A DNA stretch of 64,000 nt from Porites lobata (lineage: Eukaryota; Cnidaria; Anthozoa; Scleractinia; Poritidae), in contig CALNXK010000043.1 in the NCBI GenBank assembly GCA_942486035.1, positions 1,313,501 to 1,377,500 on the forward strand. The letters run 5' to 3'. Positions 43,372-55,037 of the stretch are shown in pieces; positions within the stretch are counted from its first letter, which is position 1, and every line of letters begins with the position of its first letter. A program made the position numbers and the translations under genes. The notes below the pieces were generated by a model. The model did not search any database. It was given only the letters and a program-made list of their open reading frames with translations, and had not been told where the DNA came from.

Positions 43372-45824
43372 TCAACCTCGTCCCCAGGGCTTTTCCCTCA
43401 AAAAATGGGTGGGGCGGGAAAAGGCCCTGGCATCGGCTGGTCACGTGTCTCCTCGTACACCCTAAAATCCTGTGTGCAATAAATTAGCGCCATGTGAAAA
43501 GCTAAAATTATGCGTATCCTCACAGCGCGCGATCTTGGGCGACCTTTTATATCTCTTGACGATTAACGAAAAGTTTTACAAGGTTTCCTTTTTGTCACAG
43601 ATACTGGCTATGGTAATTTTTTGCTTTCCTCCTATTTCTATGAAGGGGACAGCGAGTAACATTTGTAAAACTTCTGTTTACAGAGCGGTATAAATGACAA
43701 ACAAGCTATCGTACGTGCATAAAGGTTGTACTGGAAAAGTCCGCTTTCTCGACTCTTCTGATAGTTTATTTCATTTCTTGCGAAGTGGGCCGCCGTACAC
43801 AGCTTAGTTCTATTCACCTTAACTCTCAGTTATATCATAGCGACACGCGTTGGTTTAGACTTACCCTGTATGACCTGTATTTTTAAAAAATTCATTGACC
43901 TCTGCGATCAAACGACTGGCAACAAAAGAAACTTGGGTCTATTTAAAATTAACAGAGCTGTAGTTGATTCCAATCGATCAGTCAATCTTCCCTTTGATAT
44001 AGGGAAAATCCTTTGTACTTATCCTTGGAAGAGAAAAGGTATAAGAGTTCTTCAAATGTTTCAGATCGGCGACCTGTCATCGTTCCTGGCTGGAGGGCTG
44101 ACTTGCATCCGGTGCGGAGATTTGTTTGTTTCATGGTCGGGTTGTAGAGAAGACCAGACTTCATAAAGCATTTTGATGAACAATTCTATCTCAGTTAAGT
44201 TCAATTTGTTTCAATTCACTGCAGATCCTGATCATGTCTAGGTCCCTTGCTCTTCACGTTGTACGCAAGTAAGCTCTTCGATGTTGTTGAATCCCATCTC
44301 CCTAACGTTCACGCATACGCTGATGATACGCAGCTCTATATCTCATTTAAGCCGGATGGTTCTGCTACTGAGACGGCTGCTGTTGACGCTTTACAGGCTT
44401 GCATCAGGGACATAAGAACCTGGATGATCCAAGACAAACTTCGGCTGAACGATGCTAAGACCGAGTTTCTTATTATAGGTACACGCGCACAGTTAAATAA
44501 GGTTACGATAAGTGACTTGCAAGTAGGTGAGGTAAAGGTTTCTGCTGTCTACTCTGTTAGAAATCTGGGTGCTTGGTTTGATGCAAACATGAATATGACC
44601 ACACATATTATTAAACAGCATATGTCAGGATATTTATTACTATCTACATAACATCCGGCGTATTAGAAAGTATTTATCATATGACAATAGGAAGTCCATT
44701 GTACAGGCTATTATAATGTCACGATTAGACTATTGTAACGGTCTATTATATGGTACGCCCGCTGTTCATCTTGGTAAGCTGCAACGCCTGCAGAACGCGG
44801 CAGCTCGGCTGGTATGTACTGTATCTAGGTATGATCCTATCACACCATCCCTGATCAACCTGCACTGGCTTCCGGTTACCCACAGAATAGAATTCAAGAT
44901 AGCAATGCTAGTTCACAAATGTATCTAAGCGGCGTCGCACGACAATATCTTTTAGACTTGATAAAAATCAAAGAGAGCTCGCGGTATCAGTTGAGATCAT
45001 ACCGGGGCATACTCCTAATGGACAATACCTAGACAACAAAAAAGACACTTGGGGATAGGGCGCTTGAAAATGCTGCGCCCAAAGTATGGAACCGACTCCC
45101 TCTAGAAATTAGACAATGTCAATCATTGAACATTTTTAAAGTTTTAATAAAGACACATCGTTTTAAATTAGCTTTTTATTAGTTTTTTTTATTAACTCAT
45201 ATTTTACTTTTATTGTTTTCCGAAAATTGTAAATTTTTATTATTATTATCATTATTTGGATTAGCCATTTATTACTTTAAGATTTTAGTGTTGTAATGCG
45301 CATTCGATATATCATATCTTTATCGCATGCTAGACTGCGCAATGTAAGAAATAAACATTATTATTATTATTTTAGATCCTGAAGGCAAAGGCCCGCATTT
45401 TTGTTTGACGTTGGACAAAATCACTTCCCGCTTGATCGTTCAGTAATTCCACAGTCACGATGAAGTTTAGTCGAAGTACTAGTCGATAACAGTGGGACAT
45501 AACAGCTTGTCTCAACGTTGAAGCATTTGACATATTTTGTACGTGACAACGTAGAGCCGGTCTACCCTTTCATAAACTTCTAGCTTTGGATAATACACAA
45601 TTAAATGGATCTTAAGCTTTTGAATCACACACACGCGAAAATATTGACATAGTTCGCAATGTTATCATTTTCCATTGTTGCTCCCTTCTGTCAGCGCAAA
45701 ACCAGCGGGTTGCATATAAATTAGCTTCTCAGGAATATTTAGGCTGTACACGTGACCAGCCGATGCCAGGGCCTTTTCCCGCCCCACCCATTTTTGGAGG
45801 GAAAAGCCCTGGAGACGAGGTTGA
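43372..45824. mobile_element. TIR element inserted in BEL pol, 8-bp target duplication
   Basis: Ends are TCAACCTCGTCCCCAGGGC and its inverse; the inverted repeats run about 73 bp (43372-43444, 45752-45824) with few mismatches. Flanks TCTGCTAT (43364-43371) and TCTGCAAT (45825-45832) are an 8-bp duplication with one change. Without the LINE at 44232-45373 it is about 1.3 kb and has no transposase. 8-bp duplications occur with hAT and P-like elements; class not assigned. Confidence 0.85.
44232..45373 (+). mobile_element. 5'-truncated CR1/L2-like LINE with perfect 9-bp target duplication
   Basis: Starts within the reverse-transcriptase domain: GPLLFTLYASKLFDVVE, the catalytic HAYADDTQLYISF, then IQDKLRLNDAKTEFLIIGT, and after a frameshift at about 44640 SRLDYCNGLLYGTP and KLQRLQNAAARLV. 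Ends in AATAAACATTATTATTATTATTTT. AGATCCTGA flanks both sides (44223-44231, 45374-45382), so truncation happened on insertion. It sits inside the 43372-45824 element. Confidence 0.9.
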
Positions 45825-46944
45825 TCTGCAATTCTGATGTACACTGCTGCTCCGTACGCTTTAGGAGAGGCATCTCCAAAACCATGTAGCTCTATCTTAG
45901 ACTCTTGCGTGATGCCATTTCCGAAGCATCGGGGTATGGTCACACCTTTCAGTTGCAACAACTCTGACTTCCAATGTAGCCACTTTGCTTTAATTTCACT
46001 GTCGAAAGGGTCATCCCACAATAATCCTTTCAACCACAGTTCTTGGAAGAGGATTTTGGCTCTGACAGTGAAAGGAGATATCAACCCTAAGGGGTCAAAC
46101 ATTTTCGATGCTAGACTAAGCAAGCAGTCTCTTTGTCATTGGATCCGGAGATAAGACAATTCCACCCGGTGCAAGAAATCGGAAGTGGTCAGAGGTCAAA
46201 TCCCATGAGACTCCAAGCGCTTTAAGGGGTTCACTCGACTCAAACTCCACCAGTGACGATGACGCTCTTTTGGCTGGGGCAATAGTATCCACTACGAGCT
46301 GTGAGTTACTCGCCCACTTTGTCAAGTTAAACGCCGCTTTCAACATGATCTCTGACATGTCTCGTTGAAGTTTCACAGTCGAGTCCACCGTATCGGCTCC
46401 TGTTAGGACGTCATCCACATACATGTTTTGTAGAATTTCTTGGACTGCATTTGGGAACAGTTCTGCGTATTTTTTTGCATGAGCATGGACCGTCGAAATA
46501 GCAAGGAATGGACTTGAGTTCACACCAAATGTCAGTCATTGCATTCTATAAACTTTGGGTGTTTCGTTAGACTGTAAATATCTCCTCTGGCGCCAGCTTG
46601 ACCTGAAGAAACATCTTTTCAATATCTGCTATGAGACCTATTCTGTTTGTTCGAAATCGAATGAGTACAGATGCAAGGTTGGGCTGTAAAGCAGGACCGG
46701 GAAGGACACAATCGTTGAGAGAAACACCATCTCCTTCTCGCGCGGAAGCATCAAACACGATTCTGCACTTAGTCGTCGTTTTGTCATCACGGGATACAGC
46801 ATGATGCGGTGGCTAGCGTACAGTTCTATCTTCATCATTCTCGTTAGGCACTACCTCTGCAAATCCTTTCTCCACATATTCGTTAATTGCAGAATTGTAA
46901 GCTTTAGCTTTCACAGGGTCATGTCTTAACCTTCTTTCGATGCT
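45825..46944 (-). pseudogene. BEL reverse transcriptase and start of RNase H
   Basis: Three frames in succession. 46838-46567 contains FDASAREGDGVSLNDCVL, PNLASVLIRFRTN and IADIEKMFLQVKL (first RT Asp). 46523-46116 contains LQNMYVDDVLTGAD, the YVDD catalytic motif of BEL/Pao elements. 46123-45825 contains SLASKMFDPLGLISPFTVRA and SKIELHGFGDASPKAYGAAV. At least three frameshifts or stops separate them. The last reads into the inserted element. Confidence 0.85.
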
Positions 46945-48144
46945 TTACAGACGTCTAACAGCTTGCATGTAGTTACTTTCCAGTTTAGGAGAGTCACGTT
47001 TCCACGGTAGTCGTACTTCATAGTTCTTCCCGTCAAATTTCAATCCTCTATTGAAGTCAGCAACAGCAACTTCCTCCTCCCGGGAAATAACAGTGTTTTC
47101 AGTCTCAGCGATGCCAATAGATTCCAGTTCCCAGAATCTTTTCAAGCTTTTAGTGAGTCCACTGTTTTGTACAACGGTAAGCATGGATGTGGTATACCTT
47201 GAGTAGCGGTTTACTTGTCCGGTAAGAATCCACTCGAGATGAGATTCAACAGCAACAAGTGACTCAGATGTACTACCTTTCTTGTACAACCCAGTTACGA
47301 ACCAGTAGTAAAAGTTTGCACCAATAAGGACGTCTACTTGGACGGAATCACGAGGGTAGGAATCTGAGAGAGTTAAACCTTGAAGATGAGAGTTCTTACG
47401 AAAGTCTAACTGCACTGGCCCGAGGGGGTTACAAATCTTGGGAATAGCAAGGGCCTCCATCTCCACCTTGGAATCTCCTTTCATTGGCGAAAGTGCAAAT
47501 TTAACTCTCTGCAATCTCTTGGTTTCACTAGTTGTTCCACCGAGCATTGTAACACTTAATAACTCTGAGGGACCTTGCAAGCCAAGGGACTCTGCAATGT
47601 TCTTGCGCACATGTGAACGTTGACTCCCAGAGTCTAGCAAAATACGGACTGTCATTTCTTGACCATTGACAGTTAACCTCGCCAACGCTGTCCGTAGCAG
47701 TGTTTCCCTCAAGGGCAGTACAGGTTTAGCTGACGCTAACCCACTTAAACTAATGTTGGAAGGCTGCTGGGGTGTAGCCACTAACGTCTGACCATGTAAC
47801 AATTTGTGATGACGGCGGCCACAATTTGCCACAGAACACTTAGGCTGGCGACAAATCTTGGAAAAGTGCTTGTGGTTGCTGGGCTTTAAACAATTGAAAC
47901 ACAGTTTATTCTCTTGAACTAGCTTCCCTCTGTCATCTAGTGACTTGTCATTGAAAACTGGACAATTTGGCGACTCGTGACCTGCCTTACAGAAATTGCA
48001 GCTTGGACCAGTTAGCTCGCGTGCCTCACCAAGTAATGCAGAGGCTGTACACGCTCCATCCTCACCACCCATTCGAGGAAATGAAGGCTTTCTCCTGTTA
48101 TCTCGACCCTTATCAGAACTGCGATTGCTTTGGGTAATGTTCAC
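46945..48144 (-). pseudogene. BEL gag zinc knuckle and aspartic protease
   Basis: 399 codons open. The N-terminal part has CNFCKAGHESPNCPVF and CFNCLKPSNHKHFSKIC-type knuckles, plus CRQPKCSVANCGRRHHKLLH. The retropepsin-like domain follows with ILLDSGSQRSHVRKNIAESL (catalytic DSG) and VDVLIGANFYYWFV. Ends at a stop at 46945 followed directly by the RT region in another frame. Confidence 0.88.
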
Positions 48145-48741
48145 ATTACAACTCTCTCCCTCGCTTCTTTGGATACAACTTGGCGGTTCAGAAATTTGAA
48201 AAACAACTCAAGATCTATTTTATCCTCTTGAGTGTCTGCAAGCTCTAACTCCCATTTTTCTAGTAACTGAGGTGGCAACTTGGTCTCAAAGATGGGTAAC
48301 AAAATACAACCATGACTCGTTGGATCTTCACCAAGCGCTTCTAAGGCTCTGGTTCTATTCATAAATGTGTCATAAAGATCTCTAAGGGCGGATGCGCTGA
48401 CCGCCGACTTAGCATCCATCTGGATGACAGATTTCACAAGGGATGAGATTATCATACGTTTTCTTCCATACCTGTGTTGGAGGCAATGGACCGCTAGCGG
48501 CTTGATAATTTGCTCCAGTTCCTTCAAATCCTTCTATTGTTTGTAAAGCATTACCAGTAAGCACTGAGCGTAGGTAAGTAAACTTCTGTACCTTGGGTAA
48601 GTCATTATTGTTATACACTGCGGCTTCAAACTGGTCCCAGAAGTTTTGGAATTTCAACACATCCCCATTAAACTTTGGCAGTTCAATCCTGGGCAATTTA
48701 AGACTTGAAGATTGACGACTGTCAGTATGTGCATTTTCTTT
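48141..48741 (-). pseudogene. BEL gag core (DUF1759-like)
   Basis: The frame from about 48720 reads LPRIELPKFNGDVLKFQNFW, DQFEAAVYNNNDLPKVQKF, YLRSVLTGNALQTIEGF, the standard start of BEL gag. A frameshift near 48490 switches to the frame RYGRKRMIISSLVKSV, then LRDLYDTFMNRTRALEALG and LEKWELELADT. Broken once by frameshift and separated from the SAP part by one TGA. Confidence 0.85.
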
Positions 48742-49272
48742 TCAAGACTGGTGATCTTCCACTTTGCAATCCTTTTGGAGGTATTCATGAGCAACATCGA
48801 TAGCTTTATCCACCACACGTAAAAGATCTCCCCATCTGCGAAGTTCTTCTTCTATCATATCCTCCGCGATCAGCGCCACTATTTCATTTCTCAGCTGAAG
48901 ATATTTCTCTCTGTGCACGGTAAGTCTTTCAATTCTCAGCTTTACTTTCACTTTGTTACTTGTACTTTGACTAAGCTCCGAAATTTCCCGAATCAACCCG
49001 TCCATATCTATTTGCAAGGCTTTGGCTTTGCGTCTGATCGAGTTAATCTCTTGAATTTCTACTTCACTCGAAAACTCAGCTGACTCAGCAAGATTCATTT
49101 CTTCCTTCGACTCTGGTTTGACAACATTTGACTTTGAATCGTCTACCAACCGTTCAATCAAGACCTTCTTTTTTCCAGTAGTTGGTAATCCTTTTTCTTG
49201 AAGCAGCTTTCGCAGCTGATCGACTGTAAGTTGCGATAAATCATCATTTTCGGTCTTTGGACTGGCGGCCAT
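48742..49272 (-). pseudogene. BEL gag N-terminal part with SAP motif
   Basis: The ATG at 49270-49272 begins MAASPKTENDDLSQLT. A SAP DNA-binding motif follows (LTVDQLRKLLQEKGLPTTGK, KVLIERL, residues ~14-40), then a coiled coil rich in E/K/R to residue 176. An in-frame TGA at 48742-48744 stops it; beyond, the frame continues into the gag core. SAP at this place may tether the particle or integrase complex to chromatin (inference). Confidence 0.8.
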
Positions 49273-49339
49273 CTTATCGCCCACGTGGTGATGACCTTGC
49301 GAAGAATTACAAATTTACTGTTCAAATGTAACCTTGTAT

Positions 49340-49356
49340 CCGGCTGTGAAGGACCA
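49340..49356 (-). promoter_or_regulatory. Primer-binding site of the BEL element
   Basis: On the minus strand, TGGTCCTTCACAGCCGG abuts the 5' LTR end (TTAACA). It is complementary to a tRNA 3' end (...GAAGGACCA). From memory of tRNA acceptor sequences the nearest is tRNA-Tyr, with one mismatch and one extra base; this assignment is tentative. Confidence 0.6.
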
Positions 49357-49362
49357 TGTTAA
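49357..49362 (-). repeat. Detached end of the split 5' LTR
   Basis: TGTTAA here is the first six bases (plus strand) of the 5' LTR. The other 236 bases are at 54797-55032, cut off by the 5.4-kb insertion at its TTAA. Confidence 0.8.
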
Positions 49363-50063
49363 GAGCGGATGTCAGTAAATATCGACCAGAGGTCTACAAA
49401 AGTGAAAAATCGAAAATTCTCAAAAAAATTCACAAAGTAGCACTAGGTAAGCTATTAACATAAATGTAATTTTTACTTCGATCCCATAATTATTTTCCAC
49501 GTACGGGGGGTTATTGGTTTCGCGGCTCTCGGACCGGGTTTTCCAGGCCCGAGACCATGTGTCGCAAAAAAATCGTTTTAAAATTCAAATCCATTGTAAT
49601 GCGGACAACAAATAACTTATTCAGAAGAGTACTTAATTGCACACATTCTAAGTGGTGATTTACTCAGTTTGAACGAAAGTGTAATATTTTGGAGATTTTT
49701 CATTATTTTCAATATTTTGAACGTTTTCGTTCAATGAAAAAATGGCAAATTTCAAAGCCCAAAATCGTCGACTGGTACCTCGATTTCAGTAACGAGTCTT
49801 ATACCACGTTAAAGAGCGTTATCTTTTCTTTCAAAATCTGTTTTCAAAACTACGGGCAACTTAAAAGAAAATGTTTGAGGCCAAAAAGTACTAGTAGTAC
49901 TTTTCTGAAATTTGAGCTTTCCAGACTCAGCGGGTCGATGCTAAAAACTCAGAAAAATGCAATAAGAAATCAGTTTGAGCAACAGTGATTTAACGTTATC
50001 AGCTATCAGAAACCAACACGTGTTTATCGAGCGATCTGATAAAATTTAAAGCCGTTTTCCAAC

Positions 50064-50180
50064 TAGACTGCGAGCAGTCCCTCTTCGGTCAGTCGCGCTT
50101 TCCTCGCTCGCGTGAATTCGCTCTCTCCCGTCCTGCCGAGCTTAGACGTGACTGACCGAAGAGGGACTGCTCGCAGTCTA
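50064..50180. mobile_element. 117-bp palindromic MITE, perfect 9-bp target duplication
   Basis: TAGACTGCGAGCAGTCCCTC continuing to TTCGGTCAGTC pairs with the inverse right end. TTTTCCAAC flanks both sides exactly (50055-50063, 50181-50189), a 9-bp duplication as left by Mutator-like transposases. The matching place in the other arm (about 53307) is empty, confirming insertion. Confidence 0.88.
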
Positions 50181-52278
50181 TTTTCCAACAAGAAAAGCAG
50201 AGTTTAGCCATCTTCTGCTATCAAACGCACGAGCCACGTAAGGTTGTCAAAGGGCAAAGCACAATAATAAACTTCAAAAAGCACAACGTTTCTGCGTCCA
50301 GGAATTAGACTTAGCGGACAGAACAATGCCTACGAGTGTCTGTTTCATACCTTAGCATAGGTTTCCTAGATACTGGAAATAAAAAACATCAAGGACAGCA
50401 TCGGCAAGAGCATCTTCGGCTGCTCTCAAACGACGGAGATTGCGTTACTTTTCACAGATTGACCGCTTACCACCTGTTTTTGGGCTCGCATTTCGACGTA
50501 ACGCTTGCCTCGAGAGGCGCGCGGCACGGATCTGAACTCTTCTTCACGAGACATTGAGCTGAATTTATCGGAAATATGCCACCACCACCAACAACATGAG
50601 CTTTTTTCGGGTATTTGTCGCTTTTTATGCGAAAAGTTCGGGTAAGCAGATTCTCGCAAAAACCATTTGGCTTAAAAAATGTGTTTAAAAGCCCACCCTG
50701 GATTTGAAGCAAAAAGTATTTCCTCGAAATAAGCTAAAAATACCCAATTCACGCCGTGAAAAATTGGATGATTATGGAAGGATTATCGAATTTTTGCCTA
50801 ACCTGAGGGATTTCCAGTGATGTAGGATTAGGGCTGGGAAAAAAGCCCATAACCTGCTCCTGTCGTTGTGAATTTCCTCAAGATCAAAAATTTCAGTAAG
50901 AACCGAAAACAACAGCTTAAAGGAGGTGCACACACCTTGAACTAGCCAGGGAAAAGGGGCTTCTGATTGAGCTAAACTGTCATTGATGCACGGTGCAATT
51001 AGGTAGACCTGTTACTATCCCCCGCGCAACAACATGGGGAGTACTTTGAAGCGGTCCTGTCGGGAACTTTCGGGGGTAGGGGGCGGGGCAAATCGAAAAT
51101 AACTTCTCTTTGTTTTTGTGAAGTAAATCATTTCTCGCACGGTTGACAAGGTGACGGCGGACTCCGTACCTTTGGAAAGTCCCTTTTGAAACATGTCCTG
51201 GCAACATGCAGGGCATCACGAAATTAAGGTCAACACCTTGAATCAACTCCATGAACAGGGAGAGGCGATAAGTCCCATCTTAAAAGATGCTTGATGTCTA
51301 GACGTGAATAGTCTGTCCACAGTCATTTTTCATTTTGTATTTCGGGACCATTTGACAGCGTACGAGTGAACCGGAGCGCAGTAACGAGCCCTAACCCCAC
51401 CCCATTGCCCTTGCGGTCAATAAATCATCGCGTTTTTCATTTTTTTTATGCGCGTTCGAGAACCTCCAAAGGGAATATTGAGGGTCTTTGTACAGTTTCA
51501 GTTTATTTTACCGACAAAAAAGAACAAAACAAAGCAAAAGACAAGTATATATACAGAAACACGCAGAAGCAATGTGATGAGGAAGCCCAAAAAGAAACCA
51601 TAAGGCTTAGGTCATCCCCTTTTCGTTCGTTTTGCGTCGAATAGGTTTCCTGGTTTTGGGTGGGTCGGTCGGTGGGGTGAAAAAAAAATCACAAGAAATC
51701 TGAGAACGGGAGGCCCGAAACACCAGCATCATTGCCGTGGAGACTGAAAACAACAAGACATGGTCACCAAATCGACACAAACTCAATATGGCGCAAAATT
51801 TGATGGTCAATTTAAAAAAAGGCCCAAAAAGGGTAAAAAGCAAAGAGGATACACCACCGAACGTTTTATGCCTCGAAATGATGTTATAATGCTAATTTTT
51901 TAGATTAAAAGAATTAATCTAAGTCCAAAAAAAAATAAACCTTGTCGTTTCTTTTTCTTGCTTTTTTAAAAAATGCCAAAAAACTGGGTCTTTTGGACGA
52001 CACTAAACGAAGAAAAAATTGATATAGGTATTAAGCTCCCTTAAAGTATAAAAGTATAAGTTTACAAGGACAGGATCGAACGTATACTGAGTAACTAAAT
52101 GATAAAAATTTGATCAAAATTAAATGAAAGGCTAAGAGCCTAAGCGCTATCTGATAATGAAACGGTAAACAAGAAGTGCTGCCTCTCATTTAAAAGAGAC
52201 GTGAAATACTGGGTGGACCACATCCTGAACTCCCGCGAAAACCGCAAGAGAGGAACGCTCACGGTTAAGGAGACTAAA

Positions 52279-52859
52279 CAGGGGCGTAGCTACTTGTACG
52301 CACGGTTTGCACGTGCGTACCCGAAAACGTTGAGGAAAAAAAATAGAATGAAATAAACATAACTAAAAAAAATCGGTTTCCAGAGAAGCGACGACATTAA
52401 TTGGAGAACCGAATCTTGGATGATTTATTTATATAGCAAGCTTGATGATGTTAAGCGTGAACGCGTTGTTTTCTCCACGACCTGTCTTCGGAGTAGACGA
52501 AGTAGGGCACAATTACGTCAATGTGTGGTCATTTTGTCGGTCAAAAATAATGTGACAAAAAGGGGTAAAAAGAGTCATTTGTAAACTAAAGTCGGAGGTA
52601 CTACAAGCTTGATTTTTAATAGCTGAATTAATGATAAACGGTTGACGTCAATGAACATAACAAGCCGACAGAATTAAAGAATTTTAGAGGTTATGTCATT
52701 TCAGAAACAGCAAAAATGCTTTTGCTTACAAAACGTTAACCCCACCTTTAATGAAGGCAGCTTAAAAAAATGTTGAGATTTGGGGTGGGGGGGGGAGGGG
52801 GGGAAGAAGATGTAGAAAAAGTTGGGCGTACCTCCGAAAAAATCCTGACTACGCACCTG
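52279..52859. mobile_element. MITE with CAGGGGCGTAGCTAC ends
   Basis: CAGGGGCGTAGCTACTTGTAC and the inverse of GACTACGCACCTG are the ends. CTAAA flanks both sides (52274-52278, 52860-52864). About 581 bp without coding capacity; a G-run lies at 52782-52803. Confidence 0.65.
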
Positions 52860-54796
52860 CTAAAGCCTGAAACTGAACAACAGGAGTCTTGACGAAACGT
52901 CCTCAGTTATCACCTGTCCGGGGTCGTACTTTCAAGGAAACGCTGATCAAGAATCACTCATGACGGAATGAAAACTCCTCGTAGCTTCCAGCGAAAAAAG
53001 GAGTGACAACAGTGGTAAGCGGTCGTTCTGTGAAATGTAACCCAATCTTTGCCGTTTACGATCTTTCGGCGCTTGGATTTGAAACGTTGTTGTTTGGTAT
53101 GTTCTCCCGTGTGGATACTTGACATTTCCAATATATGGAAACACCATGCTAAGGTACGAACAACAGACATTCACAACATTGTTTTGTACGCTAAAATCTG
53201 ATTTCATGGACGTAAAAAGTTTTGAATTTTTTTAGTGCTTTGCCCTCCCTTTGACAACTTCACGTGACTGGTACACTTGGCAGGAGTTGACAGCTTAAAT
53301 CTGCCTTTCTTGATGGCAAACGGTATTAATTTATATCAGATCGCTGTATAAACACGTCTTGGTTTCTGAAAGCTGATAACATGAAACCACTATTGCTCAA
53401 ACTGATTTCTTACTGTATTTTTCCAGGTTTTTAGCATCGGCCCGCCGCGTCTGGAAAGCTCAAATTTCAGGAAAGTGCTACTTGTATTTTTTGGCCTCAA
53501 AAATTTTCTTTTAAGTTGCCCGTAGTTTTGAAAACAGATTCTGAAAGAAAAGATAACGCTCTTTAACGTGGTATAAGACTCGTTACTGAAATCGAGGTAC
53601 CAGTCGACGATTTTGGGCTTTGAAATTTGCCATTTTTTCATTGAACGAAAACGTTCAAAATATTGAAAATAATGAAAAATCTCCAAAATATTACACTTTC
53701 GTTCAAACTGAGTAAATCACCACTTAGAATGTGTGCAATTAAGTACTCTTCTAAATAAGTTATTTGTTGTCCGCATTACAATGGATTTGAATTTTAAAAC
53801 GATTTTTTTGCGACACATGGTCTCGGGCCTGGAAAACCCGGTCTGAGAGCCGCGAAACCAATAACCCCCCCGTACGTGGAAAATAATTATGGGATCGAAG
53901 TAAAAATTACATTTGTGTTAATAGGGAACTTAAGAACCACCACGACGACTTTGTCGACGACGACCGGAAGTGAGATACCGTGCACTGCGCAAGCGCGGTT
54001 AACAAATTTCGTCGTCGTGGTGTAGTCGACGACGCCAATCACAGTAGAATCACGTCGTCCTGCAATGTACAAGCTTCGGCAGGTATAACCTCCAGTTTTT
54101 AAGCGATTTTTCAAGGGCTTTGTATTTTTTCACCTCGTAAATCCAGGTATCCTTTCTTTTTTCTCCTAACACTGAGCTGTGCAAGCCGAGCGAGCGAACT
54201 CGTAAGTGACAAATTTATTTGTACGTATTTAGGTCAGGCAAATCATATATCTTTAATATAGAGGAAATGAACTTCATATGGAAAACAGCTATCGCATCGG
54301 AATGTCTCTTTTTCCAAATCTAACCTATGACAGTCACTCGGACTCGGTCATGTCATTCAGGTTGAAAGTTGAATAACCTTCGTACGGAAAGCAGAGATTT
54401 TTCCATTCAAAAAGGTCTGACAACACTAAAAATTCTTCATCGTCAATGAAAGTAGACGTACGGCTTATAAAATAAGATCTTGCATCGTCTTAAAAGACGC
54501 CTTTGCGAAAAAAAACTTTGTTGCGAACTAACATCACAGTCTACATGTTTGTTTACATTCAGTGTCGTCGTCGTCGACCTACCGATCGACTGCATCTTAA
54601 GTTTCCTTTTTCCCGCCGAAACTGACGTTCTCGTTCCAGTCCTTTCCCAGTCAACAGACCTCGTCGTCGTGAACTTCGTCGTGGTTCTTAAGTTCCCTAA
54701 TAGCTTACCTAGTGCTACTTTGTGAATTTTTTTGAGAATTTTCGATTTTTCACTTTTGTATACCTCTGGTCGATATTTAGGGACATCCGCTCTTAA

Positions 54797-55032
54797 GGAA
54801 GCGATGGAATACAAACTTGAACGCTTGAACACAACTTTAATCCGCTCGATTTACAATACACTGATTTACAACAGGTTGATGTACTGCCAGGAATCCGACT
54901 TACAACAAATCTATGAGCGACTAGCAAGGAAGTCACGTGACCTGTTATCTACATAATTTATTCTACTCTCATAGGTCCAGTCTCACGGGGCTTTTAGTGA
55001 CCCGAGTACGAGTACGACCATGGGCCGTAACA
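54797..55032 (-). repeat. Main part of the 5' LTR of the BEL element
   Basis: Aligned with 40981-41216 over 236 bp with about 12 differences. Outer border GTAACA at 55027-55032 is followed by the AATAT duplication (55033-55037). Confidence 0.88.
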
Positions 55033-55037
55033 AATAT

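Larger units (their letters stand above)
49459..53917. mobile_element. 4.5-kb long-TIR element flanked by TTAA
   Basis: Ends CATAAATGTAATTTTTACTT and CACAAATGTAATTTTTACTT (inverse) begin arms of roughly 1 kb (49459-50500 and 52975-53917), near identical outside and more diverged inside. TTAA lies at both borders (49455-49458, 53918-53921). The matching intact place in the other TIR of its host element (54700) lacks it. The loop of about 2.4 kb has no transposase. The frame present in both arms (99/98 codons) begins at TTG and is not taken as a gene. Confidence 0.82.
49363..54792. mobile_element. TTAA element inserted in the 5' LTR
   Basis: Ends GAGCGGATGTCAGTAAATATC and GAGCGGATGTCCCTAAATATC (inverse of the right end) continue as inverted repeats for about 115 bp. 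TTAA flanks both sides (49359-49362, 54793-54796), and the intact 3' LTR has TGTTAAGGAAGCG at the same point, proving the insertion site. Without its own insertions it is about 970 bp, GTCGTC-rich in the middle and non-coding. Confidence 0.88.
40976..55032 (-). mobile_element. Complete BEL/Pao LTR retrotransposon with nested insertions
   Basis: Read on the minus strand: 5' LTR (split: 54797-55032 plus 49357-49362), primer-binding site, gag with SAP domain and zinc knuckle, aspartic protease, reverse transcriptase with YVDD, RNase H, integrase, polypurine tract, 3' LTR (40976-41216). LTR ends are TGTTACGG and CCTTAACA. LTRs differ at about 12 of 236 positions plus one indel (hand count), so it is an old but datable insertion. 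The native length is about 6.2 kb; insertions at 43372-45824 and 49363-54792 explain the rest. The coding region has several frameshifts and stops and is dead. Confidence 0.92.

Noticed and set aside
49689..53686. Near-identical 98/99-codon frames in both arms of the 49459-53917 element (49691 region plus, 53390-53686 minus)
   Set aside because: Both begin at TTG, lie in inverted repeat arms and differ by more non-synonymous than synonymous changes. Similarity comes from the arms, not from coding constraint.
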